The position numbers and the translations under genes were made by a program. This document shows, piece after piece, positions 1 through 10,890 of a stretch of DNA of 64,000 nucleotides. The notes beneath the pieces were generated by a model. The model did not search any database and had not been told where the DNA came from. It saw nothing but the letters and a program-made list of their open reading frames with translations. The stretch comes from Anaspis maculata (Eukaryota > Arthropoda > Insecta > Coleoptera > Scraptiidae): positions 85,729,277 through 85,793,276 of the forward strand of contig OX421961.1 in the NCBI GenBank assembly GCA_949128115.1. The letters run 5' to 3'. Every line of letters starts with the position of its first letter. Position 1 is the first letter of the stretch.

Positions 1-130
1 TACTTCGCTACTATTACGCTACACTGTTACTATTCAGAACTACCTCAAAATAAGTTACGTGACCAACTGTAAATCTGAAACCACTAGCAGTAGCAGAGCT
101 ACTAGGTTTATCTCTGTTTATCCGCATCTA

Positions 131-3100
131 CCAAGGAGGTTATAATTATAGCAGGAGGGAACATGAGCTCAAAAAAGTGAAGCCGTGTGACGTCACGTTC
201 TGGGTATGCAACCCGTAAGTTATGAACCACACGAAGGCACACGACCACGAGTCACAGAGGTCCATCCCACAGAATCATGAATCTGTCACTGCGAATAGCG
301 TAGTGACAGAATCCGTCAGTTTTTGTGTTTGTGTTTTTCCTTTGCAAAATTCTCATTTTCATAATGGCGGAATCAGTAGCTTTCATGGCTTTTGGATGCC
401 GAGACCACTAGCGGTCACCGCCCAGAAAGAAATTTTTCGAGCAGAAAAAGCAAAAGGGCATAGCGTAGCAGAAATGGAAAGCAGAACAGAAGGAACAGAG
501 ACGAACAGAAGCAGGTGCAGATGAACAAGCTACAAGACTCATGCCAAACCAAGAATACAAAGAGCTACAAGGCAAAGTGCCTAGATGCATGCTTAATCCA
601 AACGTGAAGGCTGGAAGCAGCGATTTGCAAGGTTGTGGTGTGGTGATGGGGTACAGACGAGTAGCTACTGGAAGCTACCAGGGTATATCATGTTGTGGAA
701 AGGAGTGAGACGATGGAGCACTTGAGGTCATGTCAGGAATCGCTGAAGGAGTACAGAACTCTGAGGTAATTGTTGGGAGATGACGAAAAGAGGCTGAAAT
801 GGATGACAAAGATTGAAAAAAAAAGCAGAAGAGGTGCAACACTGATGCAACTTTTATATTTATCAACATCCTTTTATTTTGCGGCGTAGTGTGAATAATA
901 CAAATAAAAATGTAACATTCTCATAAAATATCAACAATAAAACTCAGTTCTTTCTCGACATTAAGTATCAAATTTTTCTTGTTGTATGAACTTCTCATCG
1001 TCTCTTGTCTTCCGCGAGCGTTCTTCCTTTATTCCAGCTCAGTCAATTTTCTGTTATTTATCTTACTGTTGCATCCTATGCTTCTTTTTGTCTTTCCTGA
1101 TTTCTTATTCCTGTCATTCTCGCTTATCGTTCTACTGGTCTATCCTCGTTCATGCTCTCTAGGCGTCCTCAGCAACTCAGTTGTCTCTTATCTACAAATT
1201 TTGTTGCAGGCCTCATCTTAACTCTTTTTTTACTCGGGGTTACGAATTGTGTCTCCTCAGTATTTTTTTTACTCCGCAGACGCATACTTCATCCCCGTTG
1301 CTTCACGCTCCTTCTGCATTCTCTTAGATAAGACCTCCATGTCTCACCTGTGAGTCATCAGTCAGTACTGATCTGAAAATCGTATTATAGGTACTTTCAG
1401 CTTGGTCTTCTTTGTTACTTCTTTTTTATTTATTAGTGTCTTAGTAGTACCTACATATTACTGATGGTATTCTTGTACAGACTTTTTATAGCACTAGTTA
1501 GTTTTGTTTCACTCCTCGTTGCTCTCTGAATTTTTTGATGCATTGTGAAGATGAGGCTTTGCACGCTACCTTTTTATCAAAGTCCACTTTGAGTGTTCAG
1601 CAACGTTGGCTCTATTGTCTTTTTCAGTTTCTTTCCCAGTAGTTGTATATTTTCATTGGCATGTTCAGCAAGGTGATGCATTTATGGTTTGCACACTCGT
1701 TGAGACCCCCTTTTCTTTTCTTTGCTTTATATTTTAGATTTCCAGCAGCAATCTTTTTCCCCTCTTCTCTCAAAGCTATTTATTATCTCTGTTGTAAATT
1801 TATCATGTCCAGGAGCTTTGCCGTTTTTCAGTTTCAGGAATGCTTTTGTTCTTTCAGGTCTTCTATTAGCGTCCCTTCATTTCTGTCTTCGATCGTATTT
1901 TTTTTTGTTAATGTCGTCTTCATCAGTCTACCTTGGTTGTGCACTCAGTAACTCTTGGAAATATTCACTCCATTTTTCCATTACTTCTTCAGAGACCACC
2001 AGTGGTGCTCGATCCTTCCTTATTGATTATGGAATGTTCTGGTGAGGTTCAGAGATCTTGAATATGGAAAAGTTATTTTAAGTTGTAAATTTTCAAAGAG
2101 ATTTACTCAAGTTTCAATAATAATTCTTGGGCCAAGCAGTATCGTTCTTCTGATTCATCATTATTCTGTGGTTTTTTAATGCTTTCATCGTAGTGCTCTA
2201 AACTAAGATCTAAGCCTCCTAAAGCTAAGCCTCACATCATATCCATTTCATCAAATCATCACCTATGCACAAAAGAACTTGAAGGTTGACTGGGTCGAGG
2301 CGCTCATACTTCAAGTGACTTTTTTCTTTGTTCACTTTCTTCTTGAGTAAAAGGCAGTATCTTCTCTTCGATCGTGCATGTGAAATCCAAAAATAGGCAT
2401 CCTTGAATTTGGAAAGATAAAACCAATATTATCAAAATTTTGTGGCATTTTCAACTCTCAATTACCTGATTGACTTGCTTCCATTTTATAAGTATGAATT
2501 ATCCAGTGTAGGTGCACACTAGTACAACACACACGTAGGTCCGTACGCACAATATTGGCAACTGTACTAGGTTAAATAGGTAGGTACACAGCAGCTGTGC
2601 ACTGGGCAGTGCAGGAGGCATACTTTGGCTTCCTCGAGCTTTTCATTTGTTTGGTCTTCCATGACTTTGCAAGGCGGTTATGTCCTTTTTAATTCGGCAC
2701 TGGACAAGGGCACACGTCGTAGAGGATACAATCAAATCATTTGGAGCTGCAAATCTTGAATTGGGCATATTCGTAACTTCAAAATTTATTGATCCAGGTT
2801 CACTTACTTGTGCAACAGTATTTTCTAATTTGGATTGTCTTCTGCTTGGAAAAACTATCTCTGAACGGCGATCGCTGTGGTTTTCACATTCAAAAACCTC
2901 AAAAGCGATTGAAAATGCCACATTGAAGAGCGAAACTGACAAATGAAAAAATTTAACCACAAAAACGAATGATATGCTGTCACTTTGCTGTATAATTCTG
3001 TGGGATAGACCTCTGTGATTCGTGTGCCTTCGGGTGGTTCATAACTTACGGGTTGCATACTCAAATACATGATTTCCCCTCACCCCGTTCCGCATCAAAT

Positions 3101-3153
3101 TTCCTCGCCTACAAGCTGGGTTACGTTCCCTCCTTATATTCTAACCTCCTTGG
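131..3153. mobile_element. 3.0-kb element with inverted ends and 6-bp target duplication
   Basis: The ends are inverted copies of each other. CCAAGGAGGTTA begins at 131 and its complement ends at 3153. Similarity continues imperfectly for about 150 bp inward: the block around 208-280 is inverted around 2990-3060. CATCTA flanks both ends (125-130 and 3154-3159), which reads as a 6-bp target-site duplication. The interior carries a decayed non-LTR reverse transcriptase on the minus strand. No transposase was recognised. It may be a DNA element that received a LINE insertion. The open frames inside the inverted arms are side effects of the repeat and not genes. Confidence 0.65.
1000..2060 (-). 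pseudogene. decayed non-LTR (LINE) reverse transcriptase
   Basis: Minus-strand translation, with frameshifts and stops, gives typical LINE RT blocks in order. At about 1990-1940 there is a block resembling the 'W-x-x-Y-F-x-x-L-L' segment upstream of the RT. At about 1850-1785 there is KAFLKLKNGKAPGHDKF, the conserved K-x-G-K-A-P-G-x-D motif. At about 1615-1545 there is a broken 'Q-S-G-F...G-x-S...I-F-T' block. The frame is interrupted throughout, so this is a relic. The family (RTE/Jockey-like) is not settled. It lies inside the inverted-end element at 131-3153. Confidence 0.6.
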
Positions 3154-3320
3154 CATCTACAGTCTAACCATAGAATCTACACCTATAGCTCATTCAAATA
3201 GCTTTGCTGGGGACTGAAAAATCAATACGTACGACAATCGCGCCCAAAAAAAAAACGGAGACACTGGAAAATACCGGGTTTTGACTCTTTGAGTCATAAA
3301 GGGCAACACGATTTTGATAA

Positions 3321-3521
3321 TTCCAAAAGTAGGAATGGACTAAGAACAGTGTCCTAGAAGTTTCTCTGAAGGAAAATTTGCGGATATTATTCACAAATTT
3401 TTGAGAAAAAAATTATCAAAGTTACGGAATCCACGTAGGTATACCTACCTAGTTTTTTTTTTTCGGCGGTCGACTCGATTTGAAAAATTTCAAAAGTAGG
3501 AATGGACTAAAAACAGTGTCC
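3321..3521. repeat. two direct copies of a 34-bp sequence
   Basis: Near-identical 34-mers containing AAAAGTAGGAATGGACTAA lie at 3321-3354 and 3488-3521, 167 bp apart in the same orientation. The spacing suggests a diverged tandem unit. No coding function is visible here. The rest of 3160-3800 holds nothing recognisable apart from A/T runs. Confidence 0.6.
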
Positions 3522-3818
3522 AAAGGCGCCCTGTTATTGTTAATTGTTGCTTTACGGGGGCACCTCAAAAATTTGTAATTTTTTCCACACTGTACAACGT
3601 TTATAGTGATATCACTGATATCTCATCTAAAAGGGCTTTGGAAGTTTACTAGATAAGTGCAAAAACTTTTTGAAAAATTTCAGCGATTTTCATTTTATGA
3701 TAGAAACAAAAAAAAAACTGGAAGAACACGTTTTCACGTATAAAATGGGAATCTATGGGTATTTCTTCAAACTGCGAACGGAAAAAAAATTGTGCTAACT
3801 AAAAGATTTTAGATACTG

Positions 3819-3985
3819 ATGAGTAATGTCAAAAACAAACGAATCTCTACAGCGGGACCTTGGCATCGGCACCCCCTCATGCGCGGACGCGAGCCTCTTA
3901 CTATGTCAATTCGACATCGAAGAGAAGGCGCATTGTCGTTGCCTTGCCACGTGTCAGACCTACTTGCAACGTTGTCCAGCAAATT
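3819..3985 (+). repeat. diverged fragment of the 58.8-kb/60.8-kb interspersed repeat
   Basis: The stretch starting 'gagtaatgtcaaaaacaa' matches the interior of the two longer repeat copies at 58788-59120 and 60841-61395, including the 'aatctctacagcgg' and 'cttgcaacgttg' segments. Its short open frames on both strands follow the repeat and are not supported as genes. Confidence 0.55.
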
Positions 3986-4395
3986 GATGACATATATGAA
4001 GGTGGTATAATTATTCAAATGGCATTGTTGTTATGAAAACAGATGGAAAACAGATAACGACTTCATGCAGAAAGTGCAAAAAAAGTCGCTACTTTTGGCG
4101 CTAGAAGCAAATCCGCACTATCCGCACAGTGCCTTTCCCGAGCGGTTCCATTTCAGCCGCTCGATTTGTCGGCCTATATGTATAGGCCGGCCGGACTGAT
4201 TACACGAGCTTAGAACTGTTATTATACTTACCGAGATACTTACTTTCAACTTTGAAATTCCATCATTTTTTCAATGAAATTTTGCCCATTTGTAAAATTT
4301 ATTTTCCAAGAATCGGGAGTTGAGTTGGTAGGGGTAAAACCGAGGGTAAAACTTTCTCTTAAGAGGAACGTCTCCGCTATACATACCGTCCGTTT

Positions 4396-5756
4396 TTTAT
4401 TTTAGGCCCCAGCCCGTAGCATCTTTATTATGGGTTTCACACCCAATATATTTTTATATTTTTGAAATCACAAAAACAAGATCTTTCGACTGATGATATG
4501 TCAAATTATTTTTGACAGATGTCATTTTTTGACAAATGACAGAATATCACTTCTGACACATCATTTTAAAGCCCATAAAATTCTGAGGAGAACTGTGTTT
4601 TTATTTTTGTAATAGGGTGTCTTTTACAGCTTCTAGGGGTCTTTCAATAGGAAAAAATGTTGAATTTCAAAAATACATAATAAGTAAATAGGTAAAGCAG
4701 GTACCTATTTTTAATGTAAACTAATGATAATGATGATTAATTAATCACAATGGAACAAAAAATGTCCTAAAGAAGTTGCTCGAATGGCCTCCTTGTTCCT
4801 TGAATGAAAGATTCGACGATCAGTAAATTGGAACTACCACCGGCCCAACGCGATGACATCCGAGCTTGCCAGAAATGACCCCCCTCGAGTTTTCATGAGC
4901 CTCCCCGAAAGATAAGGTGGCCTCCCCGAAAGATAAGGTGTTTATAAAGTTTCCCAATAATTTGGACAATTTAAAAATCAGATCATCACCATTAGTTAAT
5001 TTTAAAAATACCTATATTACTTATTGAGTGGCTATTTCTGAAATTGACATTTTTTCCTATTGAAAGACCCCTAGAAGCTGTAAAAGATACCCTATTTTAA
5101 AAATAGAAACACAGTCCACGTTTCCCGAAAGGCTCCTGCGCATACCTGTGAAAGTAGGACGTTGCCATATCTATATCACGACAACAAGTTGACAACACTG
5201 TAATACGGTGTGCGTGTGTAATGTCAGAATGTCACGCAAATTTCAGCTGACAGCACTTGACGTCGATTTGACGTTTCGGCAGATCTAACCAAATAACGCT
5301 CTTGTTTCGTCGATCGCCTTGCAGTTGTGTTTCGTATCACCTGAATTTTTCCTGCGTCTTTCTGCCATAAGCGTAACATTTCATTCTGAACAATATTAAA
5401 ATAAATGTTGAATGGTTAGGAGGTTATGTTTGTTGTTTGTTTACATTTCGATTATTGATTGACAGTTGCCATTTTGTGCGTCAAAATTGAAATTACCGCG
5501 CTCTGCAGGTATGCGTTCTCATGTGTGCGCTGAAGTGATGATGTACATGATGGTAAACGTGGGTTCTCCTCAGAATTTAATAGGCTTCAAAATGATGGTC
5601 CACAAGTACTATTCTGTCATTTGTCAAAAAATGACATCTGTAAAAATAATTTGACATATCATCAATAGAAAGATCTTGTTTTTCTGATTTCAAAAATATC
5701 TAATATATCGGGTGTGAAATCCATAATAAAGATGCTACGGGCTGGGGCCTAAAATA
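4396..5756. mobile_element. fold-back element, interrupted by a nested MITE
   Basis: The outer arms are inverted. ATTTTAGGCCCCAGCCCGTA at about 4399 is mirrored by its complement ending near 5756. The arms include 'gtcatttttt...caaatgac' (about 4520-4543 against 5617-5640) and 'cttctaggggtctttcaata' (4630 against about 5080). The central spacer (about 4720-5000) holds a tandem duplication of 'gcctccccgaaagataaggt' (about 4901-4940). The right arm is split by the MITE at 5116-5562. No transposase frame is present. Confidence 0.7.
5116..5562. mobile_element. MITE family 'CCACGTTT', copy 1
   Basis: It begins CCACGTTTCCCG and ends AAACGTGG. A second copy lies at 31102-31559. The insertion sits in the right arm of the fold-back at 4396-5756. 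The uninterrupted opposite arm gives the empty-site sequence and shows a 2-bp duplication (GT). About 450 bp, no coding capacity. The small open frame inside it is spurious. Confidence 0.75.
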
Positions 5757-5890
5757 AACAAGCAATATGCCTCATGGGACATGGGCATGAGGCTCAGTAG
5801 CGCCGCACTTCCTTTTTTGAAGGATTAGTGAACGCAAGATGTTAAGTATAACTATAGGGTTCTACTCTACCGTTATTTGGGCAAACAATT

Positions 5891-6165
5891 CCAATGTGGC
5901 GGCCAAAATTTCGGCAGAATAATTAAATTCGGCTTGAAAATCAGAATGATCGTACTAGACAAGGGTAAGTTCCAAGTTTCATGAAAATCGTTCCACTGAT
6001 TAGAGATTTCAATATGGCGGCCAAGATGGCGGCGAAATCATGAAACACAGCTTGAAAATAAGAATGATCATCCGAGACAAAGGTCAGCTCCAAGTTTCAT
6101 GAAAATCGTTACACTAATAAGAAATCTCAATATGGCAGCCAAGATGGCGGCGGAATTATGGAAGC
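5891..6165. repeat. 118-bp tandem repeat (two full units plus part)
   Basis: Units start at the 'tggcggcc' words at 5897, 6015 and 6133, a period of 118 bp. Each contains 'ccaagtttcatgaaaatcgt'. This sequence type, followed by a (GACA) run at 6435, resembles the 3' tail of an interspersed retroelement common in arthropods. Confidence 0.7.
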
Positions 6166-6434
6166 CAATCTGCCTATTTGGTCCTTCAGGACCTAAGCTA
6201 TCCATCGGATGAAGTTCAATTTTTAAGGGCTGTAGCTTTATTTCCCGAAGAGAAGTTCAACTTCTTCGTAGTGCACATGAGATCTCTGTTTTTTTATAAT
6301 AATGATAACGATGTATGGATAACAAAAATAGTGCCCATTGGCCACCCTTGGGGACATCAGCTATCCATCGGATAAAGTTCCAAGGCCCTTGCTTCAATTC
6401 TCGAGAAGGAGTACAGCATCCTAGTTTCTACACG

Positions 6435-6469
<35 letters not shown>

Positions 6470-6470
6470 G
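6435..6470. repeat. (GACA)n microsatellite
   Basis: About nine uninterrupted GACA units. It gives open frames rich in T-D-R-Q or V-C-L-S on the two strands, which are artefacts. Confidence 0.9.
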
Positions 6471-6775
6471 AACCGGCCACATATTAAGCGTCATTCTGTT
6501 ACTTATAAAAAATGTTTTCCAACTGATTTCGACCTCCTGAACACGAATATCAGGTTTATTTTTGAATCGGAACAATTCTTTTTTATCGAAAAACCGAAAA
6601 AATGGTAGTCTGTCACATGATTTTTAGTGATACACCTACCTACTTTTTTTGTGTTATTGGGCGAACATGTTTCATAGTTTGAGTGCTATTATCCTTCAGG
6701 TACCTAGTAATGCCTATTTCAAAATGTGAAATAGTGTTAATGGCACGTCTGATTTTAAATTTGTAGGAACGCGTA

Positions 6776-6960
6776 TGTAGGATTTCTATTTGGGGCCTGG
6801 GGACCAAGGAAAACCAGACCATCAACTTTTACGAATTTTATTCAGATACGTCCGCTCTCCTTGCGGCTTGGGCGACCACTGACTCCCCTGACTCAGGTCT
6901 GCCCAGTCAGCGCCCTCTCTCGTTTTACCTATCAACTATTTTTAAATAAATGCGCTAACA
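6776..6960 (-). repeat. 3' LTR of the Ty3-type element
   Basis: 185 bp. The plus-strand sequence runs TGTAGGATTT...GCGCTAACA and is matched base for base, by eye, at 12788-12972. On the coding (minus) strand an AATAAA signal is present near the LTR end. Flanked by CGTA at 6772-6775. Confidence 0.93.
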
Positions 6961-7125
6961 CCCGGGCATCCTGACGGTCAAAATGCCCTCATTTTTCTTA
7001 TCTGAATTGGCGAACATCTCTATTCTAAGCACAAAATTACTAAACCAATGAAACAAATCAATTATATGAAATTCGTCGAGTAACTCGACCGAAATCAAGA
7101 TTCTAGTAAAAAAAGAACACAGTTC

Positions 7126-8382
7126 TCACTGTTCATAGTCGCTCAGGTAGGCGGGTCTGCGGCGCGCTCTCGGAAGCGGCGCTCGCTCGCCTTCAGGGGG
7201 TAACCCTCGAATCTCGGATTTCTCGTTCGCACTTGTGCACTGGCCACTAACACTCGCCCTATGGGCCGTTTCGTTTTCAATTGACTCTTCGCGGAAACTC
7301 CCGAACTCGGCGTTTTCGCGCACATTCTCTTCGAAATTTTCCTCGTCGTTGTCGCTGATGTCATCTTCTTCTGGCAGGCGATATATCTTCAGCTGGCTCA
7401 CGGTTGCCGTAGTGCTGTATCTTCGCTGTCCGTCGAGATCTGTTACTCGGTAAGTGTCGCTTGGTAACACTTCGGTGATGACCAGCGGCCCACGGTATTT
7501 TGGCTGGGTCTTCGTACTTTCTCCAGTAAGTTGTGGCATTCTTCGCATGAAAACGATGTCTCCTTCGTGGTATTTCACACCTTTGAATCTCGTTTTGTCA
7601 TATCGCGTTTTGTATGACTTTTGTTGTCGTTGGATTTCTTCTCGAATCTGTTCCTGGATCTCTTCCGCTGGCGTCCAGCAGCCTTGCTCGTTTTCCACCA
7701 ATGACGATAACTTGGCATCATGGAAGCGAGGAATGTATCCATATAAAATTTCAAATGGTGTCTTTCCGGTGGTTTTATTCGGCATACTATTCAACCCTTG
7801 TTCGACCTTACTAAGTTTGGTGTCCCAACTGTCCTCAGTTTCCGTCATGGTCATCAGTGTCGGTATCAGAGTTCTATGAACTCGTTCACATTGGCCATTG
7901 GCTCGGGCCCAATGTGTTGAGTTCAAGGTATGTCTGAGTCCGTTCTCTTCAATAAAGTTTCGAAACTCCGTGGATGTGAACGACGTTCCTCGATCCGTAA
8001 CTATTCTTCCTGGATAACCATGTTGTTCAACAAACTTGTTGAGGGCGCGAATTGTCGATCGCGTTTTCGTGTCCTTCACAGCAAACAATTTTACAAACTT
8101 GGTTAGAGCGTCAATTAGTACCAGAATATGTTTATTGCCCTTTCGGCTGGTAACAAGTGGACCCACGTGATCTAAATGGATCCTTCCAAATGGTCGACTA
8201 GGTGGAGAGATTGGATGCAATTCTCCAGGTTGTTTCCCCGATGGGATTTTACTTAGCATGCACTCGGCACACGCGCTAATGTGACGGCGGATGTATCGCT
8301 TCAACCTCGGAAACCAATATCTCTCTCTGATTTTAGCCACTGTGCGGTCCACTCCAAAGTGACCAATCAAATCATGGTATTT
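7126..8382 (-). CDS. retrotransposon integrase (pol C-terminal part)
   Basis: About 418 codons remain open from the nested-element junction to the stop. The zinc-binding H-H-C-C module is present: H-D-x-x-x-H just upstream of and at residues 1-4, and C34-x2-C37, counting from the L at 8370. The catalytic core follows with D67 (HLDHVGP), D126 (VTDRGTSF) and E162 (ANGQCERVHRTL), which is the D,D-35-E triad. A basic C-terminal tail follows. The reading frame enters directly from the 1455-bp insertion at 8383-9837. On the far side of that insertion the RNase H frame is in register. It would integrate the cDNA copy but is now cut off from its polyprotein. Confidence 0.9.
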   Translation of the reverse strand, partial: KYHDLIGHFGVDRTVAKIRERYWFPRLKRYIRRHISACAECMLSKIPSGKQPGELHPISPPSRPFGRIHLDHVGPLVTSRKGNKHILVLIDALTKFVKLFAVKDTKTRSTIRALNKFVEQHGYPGRIVTDRGTSFTSTEFRNFIEENGLRHTLNSTHWARANGQCERVHRTLIPTLMTMTETEDSWDTKLSKVEQGLNSMPNKTTGKTPFEILYGYIPRFHDAKLSSLVENEQGCWTPAEEIQEQIREEIQRQQKSYKTRYDKTRFKGVKYHEGDIVFMRRMPQLTGESTKTQPKYRGPLVITEVLPSDTYRVTDLDGQRRYSTTATVSQLKIYRLPEEDDISDNDEENFEENVRENAEFGSFREESIENETAHRASVSGQCTSANEKSEIRGLPPEGERAPLPRARRRPAYLSDYEQ

Positions 8383-9837
8383 CCCGTGTAACCAGGCAGT
8401 AAAGTATCTTTATAGACGCTTTACTACAGATCTTTGTTCGATACAGACAAACTTGTATAAATCGATGCCGTACAGACAGAGACCTAATATAGTTAGGTTA
8501 TAGATTTGTGTATAGGATTTTTAAAGGTCAGAACAAAGTATATGTAAATAGTCTATATATACAGAGCATAGACTGACTAACGGCGTCATATAGAGTTCAA
8601 GTAAAGAACATATATCTGAAAGCTATATAGATTTATTCAAGTCTACCTGGAGGTTAATGTTATTTGCCATGCCGGAACTACACAGAGTGTATTCATTATT
8701 CATTCGCCGACTACGATAATGGCATCATAACCCTCCCGAGGTCATGGGTGAATAATAATGGGGAGGTAGAAGACAATTTGAGGTTATGTATAACATTTTT
8801 AATTCTTATTTTTGTTAGTTATAAGGTCAAGTTGGATACTAGAAAAGTGCCACAATATATAAAAACCGGAAAAGCACGCATACAAAAAATGGAAGAGTTA
8901 TAGAGTAACTCCTCTAAATGATGAATACTTTGGCAAGTATTTTTTCAATTCTGACTTTGTCGAACAAACTCATTTTGTTTTAATTGTAGATTCTTATGAT
9001 CTAGCCCTAAAGGCAGAAAAACTGCTCGAGGCAAACCGACATAGATACTAGCGAGATCATAAGAATCTACAATAAAAACAAAATGAGTTTGTTCGACAAA
9101 GTCAGAATCGAAAAGTACTTGCCCAAGTATTTATCATTTAGAGGGGTTACTCTATAACTCCTCCATTTTTTGTATGCGTGCTTTTCCGGTTTTTATATAT
9201 TGTGGCACTTTTTTCGTATCCAACTTGACCTTATAACTAACGAAAATAAAAATTAAAAATGTTATACATAACCTCAAATTATCTTCTACCTCCCCATCAT
9301 TATTCACCCATGACACCGGAAGGGTTTATGATGCCATTATTGTAGTCGGCGAATGAATATACACTCTGTATAGTTCCGGCATGGCAAATAACATCAACCT
9401 CCAGCACTATTATTGATGCAATAACAATTAAATTCGCAATCAGTCGAAAGTCGAACAGCCCACGACGCCATGCCACTTTTTTCCACTAACCGAGGAACTG
9501 AGACGAACGGGAACGCTACGCGCGAATGGAAACTGCTCGCATACAGCAGTACAGTTCTCATCAAGAAGTCATAAATGGTCGGTAAATTACCGATAAAGCG
9601 TTGGTAAATTCAGTCCGTGACAAAACTTTAAAGGTTTTGTAAAGAGTACGTAACGAAGATACCTGTAAATTATAAGTAAATATTGGATAAAGATGCGGTA
9701 CAGTTGATACAGATATCTACTAGCTTTATACTGGAATGTATCTATTCGATAAAGTTTTATCTATGTCGAATCATCTTTATCGAGCCAGTACATTTTGGAT
9801 ACAGGCTGAAGAAACCGATACAGGCTGGTTATACGGG
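8383..9837. mobile_element. DNA transposon (TIR CCCGTRTAACCAG) inserted in pol
   Basis: The left end reads CCCGTGTAACCAGGCAGTA. The right end, complemented, reads CCCGTATAACCAGCCTGTA, giving terminal inverted repeats of about 19 bp. TT flanks both sides (8381-8382 and 9838-9839). Removing the element with one TT restores an uninterrupted codon register between RNase H and integrase, which confirms the boundaries. 1455 bp, non-coding, and it carries a 758-bp fold-back at 8647-9404. The superfamily is not recognised. Confidence 0.8.
8647..9404. repeat. 758-bp fold-back (near-palindrome)
   Basis: Arms of about 340 bp run from CTGGAGGTT at 8647 to its complement ending 9404. They are separated by a loop of about 60 bp around 9000-9055. 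The arms are highly similar throughout, for example 'gccatgccggaacta' near 8669 and its complement near 9370. It sits inside the transposon at 8383-9837. No clear target duplication was found. The open frame in the left arm is not supported as a gene. Confidence 0.85.
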
Positions 9838-10890
9838 TTGACGGCAATACTTTTCCGCAAAGCATTCGGGATCACATAAAGCAAGCTTTCGCCGTTTTTC
9901 CTCATCAACTTCGACTCTTCCAACACGTAGTCCTTCACACTCTTGTTTTCTTCGCTCGTTCGTTCCTTCTCTTCCTTCTGTAATATACTGATTAGTCTTT
10001 TCAACTTTTCGTCAGAGTTTTGAATTGTGAGTATATAATCGTGCTCATCCATAATTGAGTACATGAATTGTCGGTTGTAAACTTCGGTCATCGTGTCCGT
10101 CGCATCTTCGACGGCAGCTCTCGACAACGCATCCACATGCGCCATTCTGGTTCCAGCTCTGTATTTCACCTCCATGTCATACTCGTTCAACAAGTTCGAC
10201 CATCTAGCAATTTGTGGATTTTGCGTCTTTTGTGCATTCAAGTACACTAATGCTTGGCAATCTGTGTACACCACGAAATGCATTCCGATCAGGAAGTTTC
10301 GGAGTCGCTCCACGCAGTAAACTATCGCCATTAACTCGAGTTTTGAAGAATGATAGTTCATCTCTGTCTCAGTAGTCTTTTTCGACACATAATAAATCGG
10401 GTGCATTTCTCCGTTTGCTTGTTTCTGCAATAGTATTCCTGCTAATCCCTGGGATGAAGCGTCGGTATGTAATTCTGTCTCGGCCTGCGGATTGTAGATC
10501 TTCAGAACCGGATTTTCAGTTAAGATCATTTTCAACTTTTCAAACGCGGCTTCTTGATCGTTTGTCCACCTGAAGATTGCATTCTTCTTCGTTAGTTCGC
10601 TTAAGGCTCGCGCGATGATCGCGTAACATGGAACGAATTTTCTGAAGTACGAGGTGAGACCAAGAAAACGTCTGACATCATGCACATTTTGGGGTCTCGG
10701 AAAGTCACGTATCGCGGCGGTTTTGCGTTCGCCCGGTCGTATTCCTTCGGCTGAAATCCGCATGCCGAGATATTCGACCTGTCGTGCACCGAACACACAT
10801 TTTTCTAACTTCAGTGTCAGCCTCGCTCTTCTAAATGCTTCGAAGACTTTCCGCAGCTTCTCGAACATCTCTGACCAATCCTTCGCGGGT
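9838..10890 (-). CDS. truncated reverse transcriptase with RNase H (pol middle part)
   Basis: The frame starts, in homology terms, at DWSEMFEKLRKVFEAFRRA (about 10890), the end of the RT palm. It continues through KLEKCVFGARQVEYLGMRIS and the connection block FLGLTSYFRKF. The RNase H domain follows with HTDAS, SSKLELMA, VYTDCQAL and HVDALS, supplying the D-E-D-D residues. The preceding RT fingers and the palm with the Y-x-D-D catalytic motif are absent. The upstream gag-protease frame runs straight into this region in another frame, so an internal deletion removed them. The open frame continues to 11003, but that upstream part translates protease-region DNA out of frame. The product cannot polymerise DNA. 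Confidence 0.85.

Noticed and set aside
222..524. 100-residue plus-strand frame
   Set aside because: It lies in the inverted arm of the 131-3153 element and its counterpart at the other end gives a different peptide; no motif.
1643..2045. Two overlapping hydrophobic plus-strand frames
   Set aside because: They are the reverse complement of a decayed LINE RT; the F/S/L-rich composition reflects the antisense of A-rich coding DNA.
2680..2946. Overlapping frames on both strands near 2.7-2.95 kb
   Set aside because: No motif on either strand, and the region lies within the TIR element next to its right arm.
5899..6160. CRISPR-like spaced repeats
   Set aside because: Units are 118 bp, nearly identical throughout and in a eukaryotic context; a plain tandem repeat.
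7454..7879. 141-residue plus-strand frame
   Set aside because: Antisense to the integrase coding frame, with no independent motif.
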